The notes under the pieces: generated by a model
Database searches by the model: none
Told to the model about the DNA's origin: nothing
Seen by the model: the letters and a program-made list of their open reading frames with translations, nothing else
Program-made: the position numbers and the translations under genes
Source: Eulemur rufifrons
Taxonomy: Eukaryota; Chordata; Mammalia; Primates; Lemuridae
Direction: 5' to 3'
Assembly: GCF_041146395.1 (NCBI RefSeq)
Contig: NC_090983.1
Location: 62,751,501 to 62,815,500, forward strand
DNA length: 64,000 nucleotides
Part shown: piece after piece, positions 25,237 through 36,456 of the stretch
Layout: each line of letters opens with the position of its first letter
Numbering within the stretch: position 1 is the stretch's first letter

Positions 25237-26040
25237 AAAAAATAAGATCCCCTTCAATAAGATTCATAATTTTTTCTTAGAAATTTTTACTTTTATTGTT
25301 AAATTTATTCATTAATTTTATATAGCATAGTCAAATGAAGTATATTGTATATTTCCATTTTTACCTACTTAATAGATAATATGGAGTAAAACTATTTGTC
25401 TTCTATCTAGCCACCTTAACAAATTCTGATAGAACTTTATCTTTAGTTTGGTTCAATTTGGTTTGTTTTGTTTTGTTTGGTGGGGGAGAGGGTTCTCTTG
25501 AGGATTTACTGTTGGGTGTTCTAAGTTTATAATCACATCAGCAGCAAAAAAAAAAAAAGTCATTTCCTTTTTTTCTAATGACAACTATTTATTTTTTTTA
25601 AGTTCACTAAAATCTCTAAAATAATTCTGAACAATAATAGGTGATTTTAATGAAAATGTTTCCACCATTAAGACTAATACTTTTAAAATATCCTTGCATT
25701 CCTGAAATAAATTCTTCTTGGTCATAGATGTTTTTTGACATGTTGTTGATTTTATTGGTTAGTCAATTGTTTAGAATTTCATATCTATTTTATAATGATA
25801 TTGGTCTATGGTTACATGCTCTTTAAATGTTTAAAAGAAGTCAGTAGTAAAACCATCTGATCCTGATAGTTTTAATAGTAGGCTTTAAATACCATTCCTA
25901 ATCTACTATGGTAATTATTTATTTTATTTCTTCCTTGTTCAATGTTGGTAATTTCTATTTTGTCAGGAATTCATCCATTTTATCTAGGCTTCCAAAGTTG
26001 TTACAGAATTGCATGTAGGTTTCTCTTATAAGACATTTAA

Positions 26041-26828
26041 TCTGTTTAAGGTATCTCCACATTGCTTTCCACAGGGGCTGCACTAGTTTACAGTCCCACC
26101 AGCAGTGTATGAGAGTACCTGTCTCTCCACACCCACGCCAACATGTATAGTTTTGGGACTTTTTGATAAAGGCCGTTCTCACTGGAGTTAAGTGATATCT
26201 CATTGTGGTTTTGATTTGCATTTCCCTGATGATTAGAGATGTTGAACACTTTTTCATATGTTTGTTAGCCATTTTTATATCTTCTTTTGAAAAATTTCTA
26301 TTCATGTCCTTTGCCCACTTTTTGATAGGGTTGTTCGATTTTTTCTTACTAATTTTCCTGAGTTCTAAATAGATTCTTGTTATCAGTCCTTTATCTGATG
26401 TGTAGTATGCGAAAATTTTTTCCCATTCTGTAGGTTGTCTATTTACTCTTGTGACTGTTTCTTTGGCTGTGCAGAAGCTTTTTAATTTGATCAGGTCCCA
26501 TTTATTTATTTTTGTTGCTGCTGTGATTGCCTTAGGGGTCTTCCTCATAAATTCTTTGCCTAGGCCAATGTCTGTAAGAGTCTTACCTACATTTTCTTCT
26601 AGAATTCTAATAGTTTCTGACCTAAGGTTTAAGTCTGTTAACCACCGTGATTTGATTTTTGTGAGGGGTGAGAGCTGTGTGTCCTGTTTTAGTCTTCTAC
26701 ATATGGATATCCAGTTTTCCCAGCACCATTTATTAAATAAGGAATCTTTTCCCCAGAGTATGTTTTTTTCTGCTTTGTCAAAGATTAGATGGCTATATGA
26801 GGATGGTTTTATATTTGGATTTTCTGTT
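26041..26828 (-). pseudogene. Inverted L1 ORF2 fragment
   Basis: About 260 codons of L1 ORF2 between the reverse transcriptase and the Cys-His motif, open throughout on the minus strand, including [18 protein letters not shown]. It differs from the 18.6-kb element by scattered substitutions (for example SQNYTCW against TQNNTCW). The apparent longer open frame 25955-26866 adds flanking codons by chance. Confidence 0.9.
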
Positions 26829-26834
26829 CTGTGT

Positions 26835-27164
26835 CCATTCGATCCAGCAATCCCATTACTGGGCATCTACCCAGAAGAACAAAAGTCATTCTATAAAAAA
26901 GACACCTGCACCCGAATGTTTATAGCAGCACAATTCACAATCGCAAAAATGTGGAAACAACCCAAATGCCCATCGATTCATGAATGGATTAGCAAAATGT
27001 GGTATATGTATACCATGGAATATTACTCAGCTATTAGAAATGATGGCGATATGGCATCTCTTTGGTTCTCCTGGAGTGAGCTGGAACCCATTCTATTAAG
27101 TGAAGTATCCCAAGAATGGAAAAACAAGCACCACATGTACTCACCAGCAAACTGGTTTCCCTGA
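26835..27164 (+). pseudogene. Sense L1 ORF2 C-terminal fragment
   Basis: Last roughly 110 codons of L1 ORF2, ending [15 protein letters not shown] and a stop at 27162-27164. The + strand frame is open back to 26451 only because the inverted segment happens to be open on this strand, so that fusion is not a real protein. Confidence 0.9.
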
Positions 27165-27293
27165 GAGCACATTTGGGATTCACACCAATAGGGTATTGGA
27201 CAGAGGTCAGGGCTGGGTGGAAGGGATGGGTGTATACCTACTTGATGAGTGCGATGCGCACTGCCTGGGGAATGGACACGTTTGAAGTTCTCT

Positions 27294-27415
27294 CGGGGGG
27301 GGGGGGGGGATGGGGTGGGGGGAGGGGAGGAGTGCACACCTACATGATGAGAGTGATGTGCACTGTCTAGGAAATGGACACAACTAAAGCTCAGACTCGG
27401 GGGGATGGGGAGGCA
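27294..27415 (+). repeat. G-rich tandem module of L1 3' UTR
   Basis: Runs of G up to 15 long, then a second copy of the 'gcactgnctnggnaatggacac' block (27258-27279 and 27360-27380). Several GGG runs are close enough to allow a G-quadruplex. The same doubled arrangement is seen at 24305-24465. Confidence 0.75.
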
Positions 27416-27516
27416 TGGGCAATGTATATAGCCTGATCTTTTGTACCCCCTTGATGAGCTGAAAAACAAACAAAATAAAAAGAAAAAAAAAAAAAAAAAA
27501 AAAAAGAACAAGTAAA

Positions 27517-27558
<42 letters not shown>

Positions 27559-28079
27559 CATTTAATATTTTCTGTATCAGCACATACGTCTGCTTTCTTA
27601 TTCCTAAATTTGTATATTTTTGCCCCCTCTGTCTTCTTTCCTTCAGCAGATTTTTGAAAGACTTATATATTTTATTCAATTTTTTTCAAGAAATTAGCTC
27701 TTGGATTGATTTATGCTTGTTACTATTCTTTTCATTTTCAGCATTTGCCTTCATTAATTCCCTCTCTTACTTTTTGGATAATTCTACTATTGTTAATATT
27801 TGTATTAAGGCCTCTTGTTGTTTGAGTCTTTCTTTTTAATAATGAAGGCATTAAGAATATACTTTTTTTTTGAATGCAAGTTTTTCTGTATTTCCATGGG
27901 TTTTGATAGGAAATATTCTCATTTTATCACATTGTAAATTGTTTCTTCTTTTATCCAAAAGTTATCATAGAGTATGGTTTTTTAACTTCTAAGTATTTCT
28001 GATTTTATGATCCCTTTTTAATTTTTTTCTTATATTTTTGGATTATAGTCAGAGTTCATGGACTCTAAAATTTTGAATT

Positions 28080-28204
28080 CTCAGGGAGGCTAAGGCAGGA
28101 GGATCATTTGAGCCCAGGAGCTTGAGGTTGTAGTGAGCTATGATGACGTCACTGCACTCTAGCCCAGGTGACAGAGCGAGACGCTGTCAAAAAAAAAAAA
28201 AAAA
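28080..28204 (+). mobile_element. Alu right-arm monomer (FRAM-like)
   Basis: Single Alu arm: ggaggctaaggcaggaggat, gttgtagtgagctatgatg, gagcgagacgctgtc plus an A tail. The left arm is absent. Confidence 0.82.
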
Positions 28205-31200
28205 TTTTTCTAATTTCCAGATATGTAAGACCCCACACCTAATTCAGCGATCTGGTTGCATTTTATTTTGATGACTCACCTTTATAAAAGTTTCCAAAGC
28301 ATTCAGCTTTATTTTTACACTATGAATGGGAAGGACACCACTCTCCTTTACACAAAATTTCTATCTTTTATGTACTATATGTGATTGAATTATGCAATTC
28401 CACTAACAAGTACAGCTGGAATAAATAGGTTTTGGAACATACACAGCTGGTTTATGACTCAACTGGCAGAAGCAGAAATGTGCAGATACAGTAGTACCTA
28501 GAATGTTCATCATGCCAGGTAACAGTCAATACATTTTACAGGAAAGGAATTTGTTAGATGGAGAAAGAGAATTTCTACTGTTTTAAAAACTTCTACTATT
28601 TTACAAAAATTGGGTAATTATTAACATAGCCATCACTTTCCCTAGAAAACAATTGCATTGTTGTCAGCCTTAAAATTTCTGAGGAACAAATACCCAACTG
28701 GTGAAAAATAAAAAGGCCATCTATGCTAGATTTATATCCTGTATTACTTTTCTACAAAATCAATAAATGAAATGAAGGGGAAACATTGTGTATCTCACTA
28801 TACTGTCAGCAACTTAAGAAATCCAATCTGATGGACAGCTATGGCAATTAAAAATAGTTGAAGGAACCCTAGACTTAAGTTTAAAGTCTCAGTTCTTCCT
28901 CAAATAAAGGTCCTTAATGCACTGTCTCAGCTTTCATATTTGAAAAATGGGGTGATCACCACTCTGTATTCCTCCCATAATGTTGACAATTCAATCAAAC
29001 AATTTGATTCTAAAATATGACACATAATAAATGTTTCTGAAACCATCAAATTTGATCCAAGTTCAAGATGGTGTTTTAAGCACATGGTGGTATTTTAAAT
29101 CATTCTTTTCATTACCTGGCAGACTGTATCTCCCTTTACCTTACTTTGTAAGCAAGCTCAGGTCATCTACAATCAACCCATCTGGGAAGAATACTTGCGA
29201 AGCATCGTTCATCCCTTCTCCCTCTGCCTCTCTCAAATAATTGAGTAAGAAGAAGGAGGGAAGGTCCTGAAAATGGATGAAGATCCTTCCTGTTGCCCTT
29301 AGAAACCCTAATGGGTTCCAAGGTTTCCCCTGAGACCTCATTTCTGAAATCCTTAGTCATCCTTTTTAAGTCAAGCTCTTGCAGAATTAGCAGAAGGACT
29401 CCAGAGCCTGGCAAAAGGCATGTGTGTAAAAGCAATAAATCCCCTCTGCCCACACATCCACACTCCAATCCAGCCTTGGCCCTGACTTAATTTGGATCAG
29501 AACAAAGTTTAAGTGTCCTTCTGAAAGCAAAGAAACATCTCACAGTTATGCTGTTAACTAGAGTTGCAGGAGAGGGAAGGGGAAAATGTAGGAAGGCTTC
29601 TGTTTCAATTTTCAAGGAAGCTTTACTGGTATCAAAACTGGTTCAGGATTTGCAATAGTGTTATCGTGCCTATGTGTGACAAGCTTTTGCTCTGCCTATA
29701 TTTTTTTCCAAAGTGATATGAATCACATGCTAAATGTTGAAAAGTTATATGCAGAAAATTATTCTCCCAATGCTTATAAATATTCCCACAGTCATGGATT
29801 CCATAATGCTCTGCTTTGCCAGCAATCTGGCCAGATCTGGTGGCCTTACATAATAAAATCATTTCTTATTTTATCAGCCACATGAAGGTAAAATAAGAAA
29901 GTAGATGACAAAGCAATCTGGGCTTCAAACAAGGGCAATATATATTTGTATGGTTAAGACAGCTAAAAGAGTCCACTTATGATCAGTGATTAAAATGGAG
30001 TATTACATAATCACCAAAGAAACAAGAAATGTATGTGTTTCCTATTTCTTAATGTCTGAACCATAGAAGTAATATGATCTGAAATGACCTATAAATTATA
30101 GAACTCATTAATTTAGGACAATAGCATCTAGAAACAACAAAAAGTAAGGTTTAGTTTCTTACAAATGCTAAAGATTTGTCAAAAGCGGAATGCCACATTG
30201 AAAACAATAATTCTATCAGAACCAGGAAATGCTATAAAATGTTAAAACTGTACTCTAGAGCAGAGACTTAAGATATAAAATATTACTTATCTATTTGATG
30301 ACGATGTTTGAGGTTTAGTATTTCATAGGGAGTGTTAATTTATGTTTTAATTAATCCTAATTTGTCAAGATTTAAGTATATTTAATGATCCAATTTCCCT
30401 AGAAAATTTCCTAATTTCAGTTATCACAGCCACCAAAGTTGTCCATATGATTAATCTGCTATTTAGAGGAGCCATTTGCCACACTCAGACTGTCTTTCTA
30501 AATGTTCCTTATTCCACCTGCCTTTGAGAATGTTCCCCTATGAAATAAATCAGAAACCATTCATTACAGCATAGATCAACCTTCCAATACTATCTGGATA
30601 TGATATGAGTTATCTATTAGAGAATACATTTTGATTATTTTCAGAAGCAAATTACAGGGGTTAAAACCCTATTAAAGGAGTCTGGAGAGAGTTTTTGTTA
30701 AAAAAATAAAAAACACAAACAACTCAATTATTGACTTTCTTTCAAACAGAATCTGGGAACTGTACCCACCATGTGAAAGTGTTTTACAAGTCAGGCTAAG
30801 AAATAACAAATAGCAACAGTGTATCTTGTGTTTTAAATTTGAGGAGTCATAGTTTATTGTCAATTACGTTGTGAATATTTAACTTCATTTGGAAATATTT
30901 AGTAGTGGCCACGTAAAATTTGATTAAGGAAATAAATACCTCTCTTTTCTCCTTAAAAGGTGATAGAATAGTGACATATCAGAAAAAGAAAAAAAAACTT
31001 CATTTATTAGGGTATTTCTCTGCTCAGACTCCACTGACTAAAGCCCAGGACACATTTCTTTAATTATAATCTGTCACAAGTCTGGGCCAAACTGCTTTTT
31101 CAATTGTGCCACAATACATAAAATAGATACTACAATTGTTTTACTAGTATAAATCTGTAAGCATAAATTTAAGAATTTACTTAAAAAGTTAATGAGACTA

Positions 31201-32034
31201 ATGTTACTTTGATGAGAACTTAAATCAGAAGTTTCAGGTTTATATTAACTTCAGCATCCATTCATTTCTAAATTTTGCATTGATTCCTCAGTCAGTACAG
31301 AGGAAATTTGAACTTACACACTACCTAATTACAAATATTAACAATGTTGTGATCTTATGCCATTAAGTGTGTGTCAGCAAATACACATTTTAGGGAAGTT
31401 TAATATAGATTCTGAATTAATGTCTGATTATGTTTGATAGATGTTTATTATACAATAGCTGTTTTTATATTTGCTCTCTGTTTTGGGTGATTTATTTAAT
31501 GAGCTTTGCTTTGATTTAATAATGCCATCATGTCTTTCGTTGTTGGGTTGTTTGTGTTTGAATGTCTTTAAATTATGGGTCCTTGATTTCTTTTAACAAT
31601 CACAGAATGCATTTCATACTCACTTAAAAAATTCTCATTTGTAATTTATAATTTGATTTTGAAAGTCCCAAAAAGTTTTACTCACATAAATTCAGGTAAA
31701 AGGAAGTTAATCTTGTGTTTATAAAATATTTAAGTAATCTTATATCCTAACAAAGATAAAGGATTTTTTACTGGCCTTGAAAAAAATTTCTGGAACTTCA
31801 AGAAGTTTTAAAAATCTATTCCCATGCCAACCAGTATAAGAAAAATGAAATTAGAGCTTTTTACTTGCCTTAAATTAATTAATTATTACCTTGAGAATTG
31901 ATTTCAATAACCATTAGCATTATCAATGCCCAAATTTGGCTTGAAATGTAGAGTGTAGGAAATTCTGATTATCCCTATAAATTTTTTTTTTAATTTGAGC
32001 ATTTAGAGAAAGGCTTGAAGGCCACGTATATTTT
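28205..32034. other. Intron, no recognised feature
   Basis: Long stretch of AT-rich intron. Overlapping open frames near 29.0-29.5 kb on both strands have no recognisable domain; the local GC content is slightly raised. No RNA gene or repeat that I can name. Confidence 0.45.
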
Positions 32035-32130
32035 CAGAGCATCTTTTATTCATCCTTATGCCCCCATGTTTATCACAGTGCCTGGCATATAACACACATC
32101 TAATAAATATTTGCTAAAATAATGAGAACT
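32035..32130 (+). repeat. L2 3' end fragment
   Basis: Contains the L2-type ending catgtttatcacagtgcctg, gcatataacacacatctaat, aaatatttgct. Ancient LINE2. Confidence 0.65.
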
Positions 32131-33360
32131 GCTGTTCAAAGCTACAGACCATAAAGCTGATTCTGGGTGATGCTTCTGGGTATTTAAAATTAGACTGACT
32201 CAATAAAACAATGGCTCCAGATGCACAATGGAAGGTGATATGCACCTTTATAGCTTCAGGACTTGACAGAAAAGAAGGTTGTATTCAGTGTAGTGGAAAT
32301 GAACGTAACAATCGCCAACCCAGCTTGTGTCTTGGTTTGTACTTGTGCCATTGGCACAGCCAGATCTGCTAGGTCAGGTAAAATGCCAATATCTGAGTGG
32401 AAAATGAGGAGGTTCTATTTTGGGGAGTTTATCAGGTAAACTAGACCTGGAAAAAAAAATAAGTACAATGAGTAAAGAAGGCAACATAGCTGGGAGCAAT
32501 GAAGAGGGTGCCCTGGATAAGTATCTACTTAAATCTACTTCTTATTTCCATTTTTTTCTATATACTTCTACCTGTGTTGCATTACTGCTCCCTCTCTTTT
32601 AACTCTCCATTTTAAAGTCTCTTTCTTTAGGCATAACCCAGATTCCAAAGCTGCTAACTTATTTGGGACATCCAAATTATTAAGCTAGTAAGAGATTCAA
32701 CAACAGAATCTTAACTTTTAGTGAGTTTTACTTGAGTAATCTGTGTGGCTGACCTAAGAAAGTCAACAAGGCACTAACACCACTCAAGAATTCTTAAATC
32801 TAGACAAGTTCATGCCAAGATCCGTGTATCCTTCCCATGTGAAAACAAAGGCTCTATGGCACCTCCAACTTTCTGTTATCCTTTGCAATGGGTGTCACTT
32901 CTAGTAGAATGAACACTGGGGACTGAGGACATTTCACAAGGAAAAACTTTCCCGACTGCCCTTAAAGTTTTGTGGGTGATTCCAAAACTACTGGAATTCC
33001 AAGAACACATCTGTAAATTGATTTTAGTAACTGCCTACTTTCAAAAAGGATTTGAGGCAACTCACAGTGAAAGGTACATTAATAAGCCAGAGCATTTAAG
33101 CAGCTTGAAACAGGAAATAAGTTAAAGATAGATGCAGGGAAAAAGAATTTTTAAACTGATGATAAAATGACACATAAACATTTAAACTCTGCTGAGGCAA
33201 TAGAACACAAAACTTAGTGGAGAATTTTCTATCAGGCAGACCAAAGAGAAAACACAATAGTTTTTTGTCTTTCTCTTTGTAACTGAAGAGAACATACCAA
33301 TTCTTCAGGAACAGTAAACAAGTGTGACGGAAAAACAAAGGAAGTCAGAAGTAAATTGTC

Positions 33361-33572
33361 TATTGAGCACCTTTTGTGCATGAAATGGCTTACATACATT
33401 ATCATATTTAATTGTGGCCACTTCTCTGTGAAGCAGATGTTATTAATTTAATAATGCAAAGGAAAAAACTGAGTCTCAGAGAAGTTAAGTAACTTGACCA
33501 AAGTCACAACAAGTAAATGATGGAGCTAGTACTTCGGTTCATGCCTGTCTGATTCCATAGCTCATATAACAC
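33361..33572 (+). repeat. MIR element
   Basis: Near full-length: tattgagcaccttttgtgca, gctta-catacattatcatat, then actgagtctcagagaagtta, agtaacttgaccaaagtcac and catgcctgtctgattccat. Classic MIR consensus order. Confidence 0.85.
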
Positions 33573-35943
33573 ACTCAGAGAAATGGAAAAGCCCATCTCT
33601 ATCTCATCTCTGTCTTACAACTCAAAGCATGCATATACACACACGTGCAGTTTTTTTCCCATAACCAGGCTTTACTCAAGGACACTTCAAGGAAAATGCC
33701 AGAAATATCAGCTACAAGCTCAGTATTCTCATTCCAACTACTATAATAGTAGCAATATCTCCCTTATTTATGTGAAATATAAAATGCCCTCTTGTACCTT
33801 ATTACAGCTATGTCCTAAGAGAAAGATTGACATACCTAATTTGTTACTTGGTATAATGCTCTATACATCTTTATGTGTATGGAGTCACTTGAGAGTTATG
33901 CTGAGACCACAACAGTGGGCTTCACAAAGAAGTAAGTCATAAGCAGAGGTCAGTAAACTGGGGTATTTTATCCTATATATCCCCCCAAATAAAGTGGCTA
34001 CCATTTAAGAAAATTGTATCCAAACTTAGCTCACCTCCAGTCTGGCATTACTTGCCAAAGATTTCAATGTGATAGGTTAGACAGTGGAAGGGAGCAGTGA
34101 CCCAGAGAGTTGGTTTCATGAGAGGAGTTGAGTTGATACAGAGTCTCAACAAAGAGTAGGAAAGAGCTTTTAGCTCCCAGAAGCAGAAATGGGCAAAGAC
34201 CATAAGTTACCATGTTGGAGAGGTCTTCAGTCCAAGCAGAGAACCTGGCAGGAGTGCAGTCATGTAGACCAAGCTCAAAAGTTGCAGTTAGGGGGAGAGA
34301 TTGCAGATGAGTGCCCAGGAACTCATATCAGAGGAAGGTTCATTACTTTTGAAACTCAGCCAGGTGATACAGAATCTTCAGGATGAAAGTCTGAGTTCCT
34401 ACAGCAGCATGGGGCTGCATGAGTAGTTTCTGACAATTGACACACTGTTTATTGGCAATTTATTGAAATTATGGCTGATTTAAATATTGTGAAGGCTCTC
34501 ATCCTATGGTAAAGAAATACAAATGGGTGAAGTGACTTGCACAAGAGTCAACCTGTGGCAAATTCATGACCAGAATTCAATTTCATAGATTTTCTTCTAA
34601 AGCCCTCTCTACCATTTCTGTGGGTGACTGTATACAGTGAAGAAAATGAGGGGGAAAAATTGTGGCTGCTGTGCTTCAGGTCTCTTATTGATCCTATCAT
34701 ATTACATCACAGTTAGCCTGACCAACTACATCACACAGTTGTCCTAGACAGCAGCAGGATCCTTGTGGCCGCTTGAATATTTAAAAGAGTAATAATTGTA
34801 ACTTTACTCAAATGTGATTTAATCTGAAGTTTCTCTGTGAGTCAAATACATTTGAATTGCTTTGCAAGCAATTCATGAGTACTTTTAGCTATATTGGACA
34901 GCATACCAAGGTTGATCCAAAGAATATAAAATCCCCAAATTGCATTATTGCACTATAAATTGCACTATATTATGTTCCTTCCTCCATCCCAAAGCATATT
35001 TAAATGAGCCTACTTGTACTGGCAGGTCAAAGTCAATATAAAAATTTAAAATCTATAGACAACACCCAAAATAGCAAGACCCAGAGAGGCAAGAGTTGAG
35101 TGCCTTTGATCCATTGTACAGTGAGAATTTTATATAAAAATAGCATAAAATTTTATTCAATTCAAATTGAGTTGCAGTTGTCACAAGCTATTGTTTAATC
35201 TGTTTGACAAGTTTTAAATTAGCCCCTGAATAGATTGTCAGCACAGTAGCTCTTTAGAAGCTTCTGTATGCACTATAAACTCTGGCTCTATTTCCATTTC
35301 TGAATATTGAACTATACTTTTAAAGCATGTTTGCTGTTCTTCTTTCCCTCCTCTATTGTCAGTACTTATCAAAATATTTAGTATTAATAATGTATGTATG
35401 AACCATAAATATTCCAAACACCATTAACTAAGAGCACTCTCTGGTATGACATTTACAAATACCATGGCTATTCCAGGATCAACGTTTTTACTAATTATCA
35501 CTAAGATGTATACCAGACATGGCAATCTAAATTGACTGGAGATTCCTTCAAAAGGTTGACTGTCTTTCTAGTTGTACCACCTTTCATTAGTTATGTCTTA
35601 TTAATTGTCACATTGCATTATATCCATGCATACTATGATACTACATAACATAATGCAGGGAAAGAGAAGCAGTGTGAAAAGTAGGCATTACATTTTAATG
35701 AGGCAGCATTTGTGTTGAGTCTGAATGCCTACAGTTCATACAGAGAACAAGTATTGAGTTAAAAATTCTGACATGTTTAGCAAACCAAGTATTCATTATA
35801 GTAGGTGAGGTAGAAGAAGCATTGTAGGAACTCCTGTATGACAATGACTACACCTGCGGTGCTGTGAGCAAGAAATAGACTGTATTTCAGGTTGAGGTCC
35901 CCAGTGCACTGGTAGTATGAAACTCTTTATTTTTTTCCTTCAG
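33573..35943. other. Intron before second KCNH7 exon
   Basis: A possible MIR scrap at 34500-34600 (gtgacttgcacaagagtcaa). 34070-34440 is more GC-rich and purine-rich than its surroundings with no assigned identity. The T-rich tract at 35926-35940 is the acceptor tract of the next exon. Confidence 0.4.
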
Positions 35944-36196
35944 GTCCTAAAGGGTTTCCCAGAATGCTTACAAGCTGACATTTGTCTACATCTCAACCAG
36001 ACTTTGCTGCAAAACTGCAAAGCCTTTCGGGGGGCAAGTAAAGGTTGCCTTAGAGCCTTGGCAATGAAGTTCAAGACCACCCATGCACCTCCAGGAGACA
36101 CCCTCGTTCACTGTGGGGATGTCCTCACTGCTCTTTATTTCTTATCCAGAGGCTCCATTGAAATTCTCAAAGATGACATTGTGGTGGCTATTCTGG
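35944..36196 (+). CDS. KCNH7: KCNH7 internal exon (C-linker and first half of CNBHD)
   Basis: Second KCNH7 exon in the window, joined in phase 0 to the exon at 9 kb across a 26.7-kb intron. It begins [12 protein letters not shown], which is the rest of the C-linker. It continues through [15 protein letters not shown] into the cyclic-nucleotide-binding homology domain ([34 protein letters not shown]). In ERG channels this domain does not depend on cAMP; it packs against the N-terminal PAS domain and sets deactivation rate. The acceptor is a T-rich tract ending in CAG (35941-35943) and the donor is GTGAGT at 36197. Length is 253 bp, the length I know for the equivalent KCNH2 exon. [11 protein letters not shown] and [15 protein letters not shown] identify ERG3 rather than ERG1 or ERG2. 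The exon ends after the first base of a Gly codon. Confidence 0.97.
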
Positions 36197-36377
36197 GTGA
36201 GTGTTTTAGAACGGAATGATGACAGATTCAGCTATTATTAGATATTGCAGTGCACACTTTCAAATGATAAGAAAAAAGATCTATTTATTTATAAGGACTG
36301 CTTAAGACTGGTGGGTAATTTGAAGGCTTTATTTAAAATTAGATTCAAATCAAATTAACCTTGCAAAAATATGTTGG

Positions 36378-36456
36378 TTTTTTTTTTTTTATTTATTTTT
36401 TTGAGACAGGATTTCACCGTCTCCCAGGCTGCAGTGGCCTCACTATAGCTCACTGC
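36378..36456 (-). mobile_element. Alu fragment, minus strand
   Basis: T run followed by tttgagacaggatttcaccg, ctcccaggctgcagtgg and tcactatagctcactgc: the 3' end of an inverted Alu, about 80 bases. Confidence 0.75.

Larger units (their letters stand above)
24291..25253 (+). mobile_element. L1 insertion with probable 3' transduction
   Basis: A perfect 17-bp direct repeat AAAAAATAAGATCCCCT flanks 24308-25236 (copies 24291-24307 and 25237-25253). Inside, from the left: about 210 bases of young-type L1 3' UTR (G-rich, ending gcttttgtacccccaaatga), an A-rich tail with AAATAAATAAAT (24509-24541), then about 690 bases of non-L1 or old-L1 DNA. The insertion ends ctcaataaagctagtaaaaa, with AATAAA at 25210 and an A-rich tail to 25236. 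That is the expected layout when L1 transcription ignores its own signal and uses one downstream. The alternative is two unrelated insertions at the same spot. Confidence 0.75.
26039..27556 (+). mobile_element. L1 with 5' inversion (twin priming)
   Basis: 3' half (about 26835-27479) is sense L1: the end of ORF2 ([19 protein letters not shown] to YSPANWFP), the G-rich 3' UTR and an A tail to 27556. The 5' half (26039 to about 26828) is inverted, carrying ORF2 text from [10 protein letters not shown] to WRYLKQI on the minus strand. The two halves meet in ORF2 about a dozen bases apart, so almost nothing is lost. Target-site duplication AGACATTTAAT at 26031-26041 and 27556-27566. This is the signature of twin-primed reverse transcription. 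Neither half is functional. Confidence 0.92.
25480..28075 (-). mobile_element. Old L1 ORF2 remnant, minus strand, split by a younger L1
   Basis: Flanks on both sides of the 26.0-27.6 kb L1 read as antisense ORF2 of a diverged L1 (for example ggtctatggttacatgct, atttctattttgtcaggaat on the left and caagaaattagctcttgga, tcttttatccaaaagttatc on the right). The text is continuous if the younger L1 is removed. No intact frame. Confidence 0.7.

Noticed and set aside
26451..27164. 237-codon + strand open frame
   Set aside because: It is a chance fusion across a twin-priming junction: antisense L1 ORF2 joined to sense ORF2 C-terminus.
27023..27679. 218-codon minus-strand frame with Phe and Pro runs
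   Set aside because: Translation of poly(T) and the G-rich L1 3' UTR in reverse.
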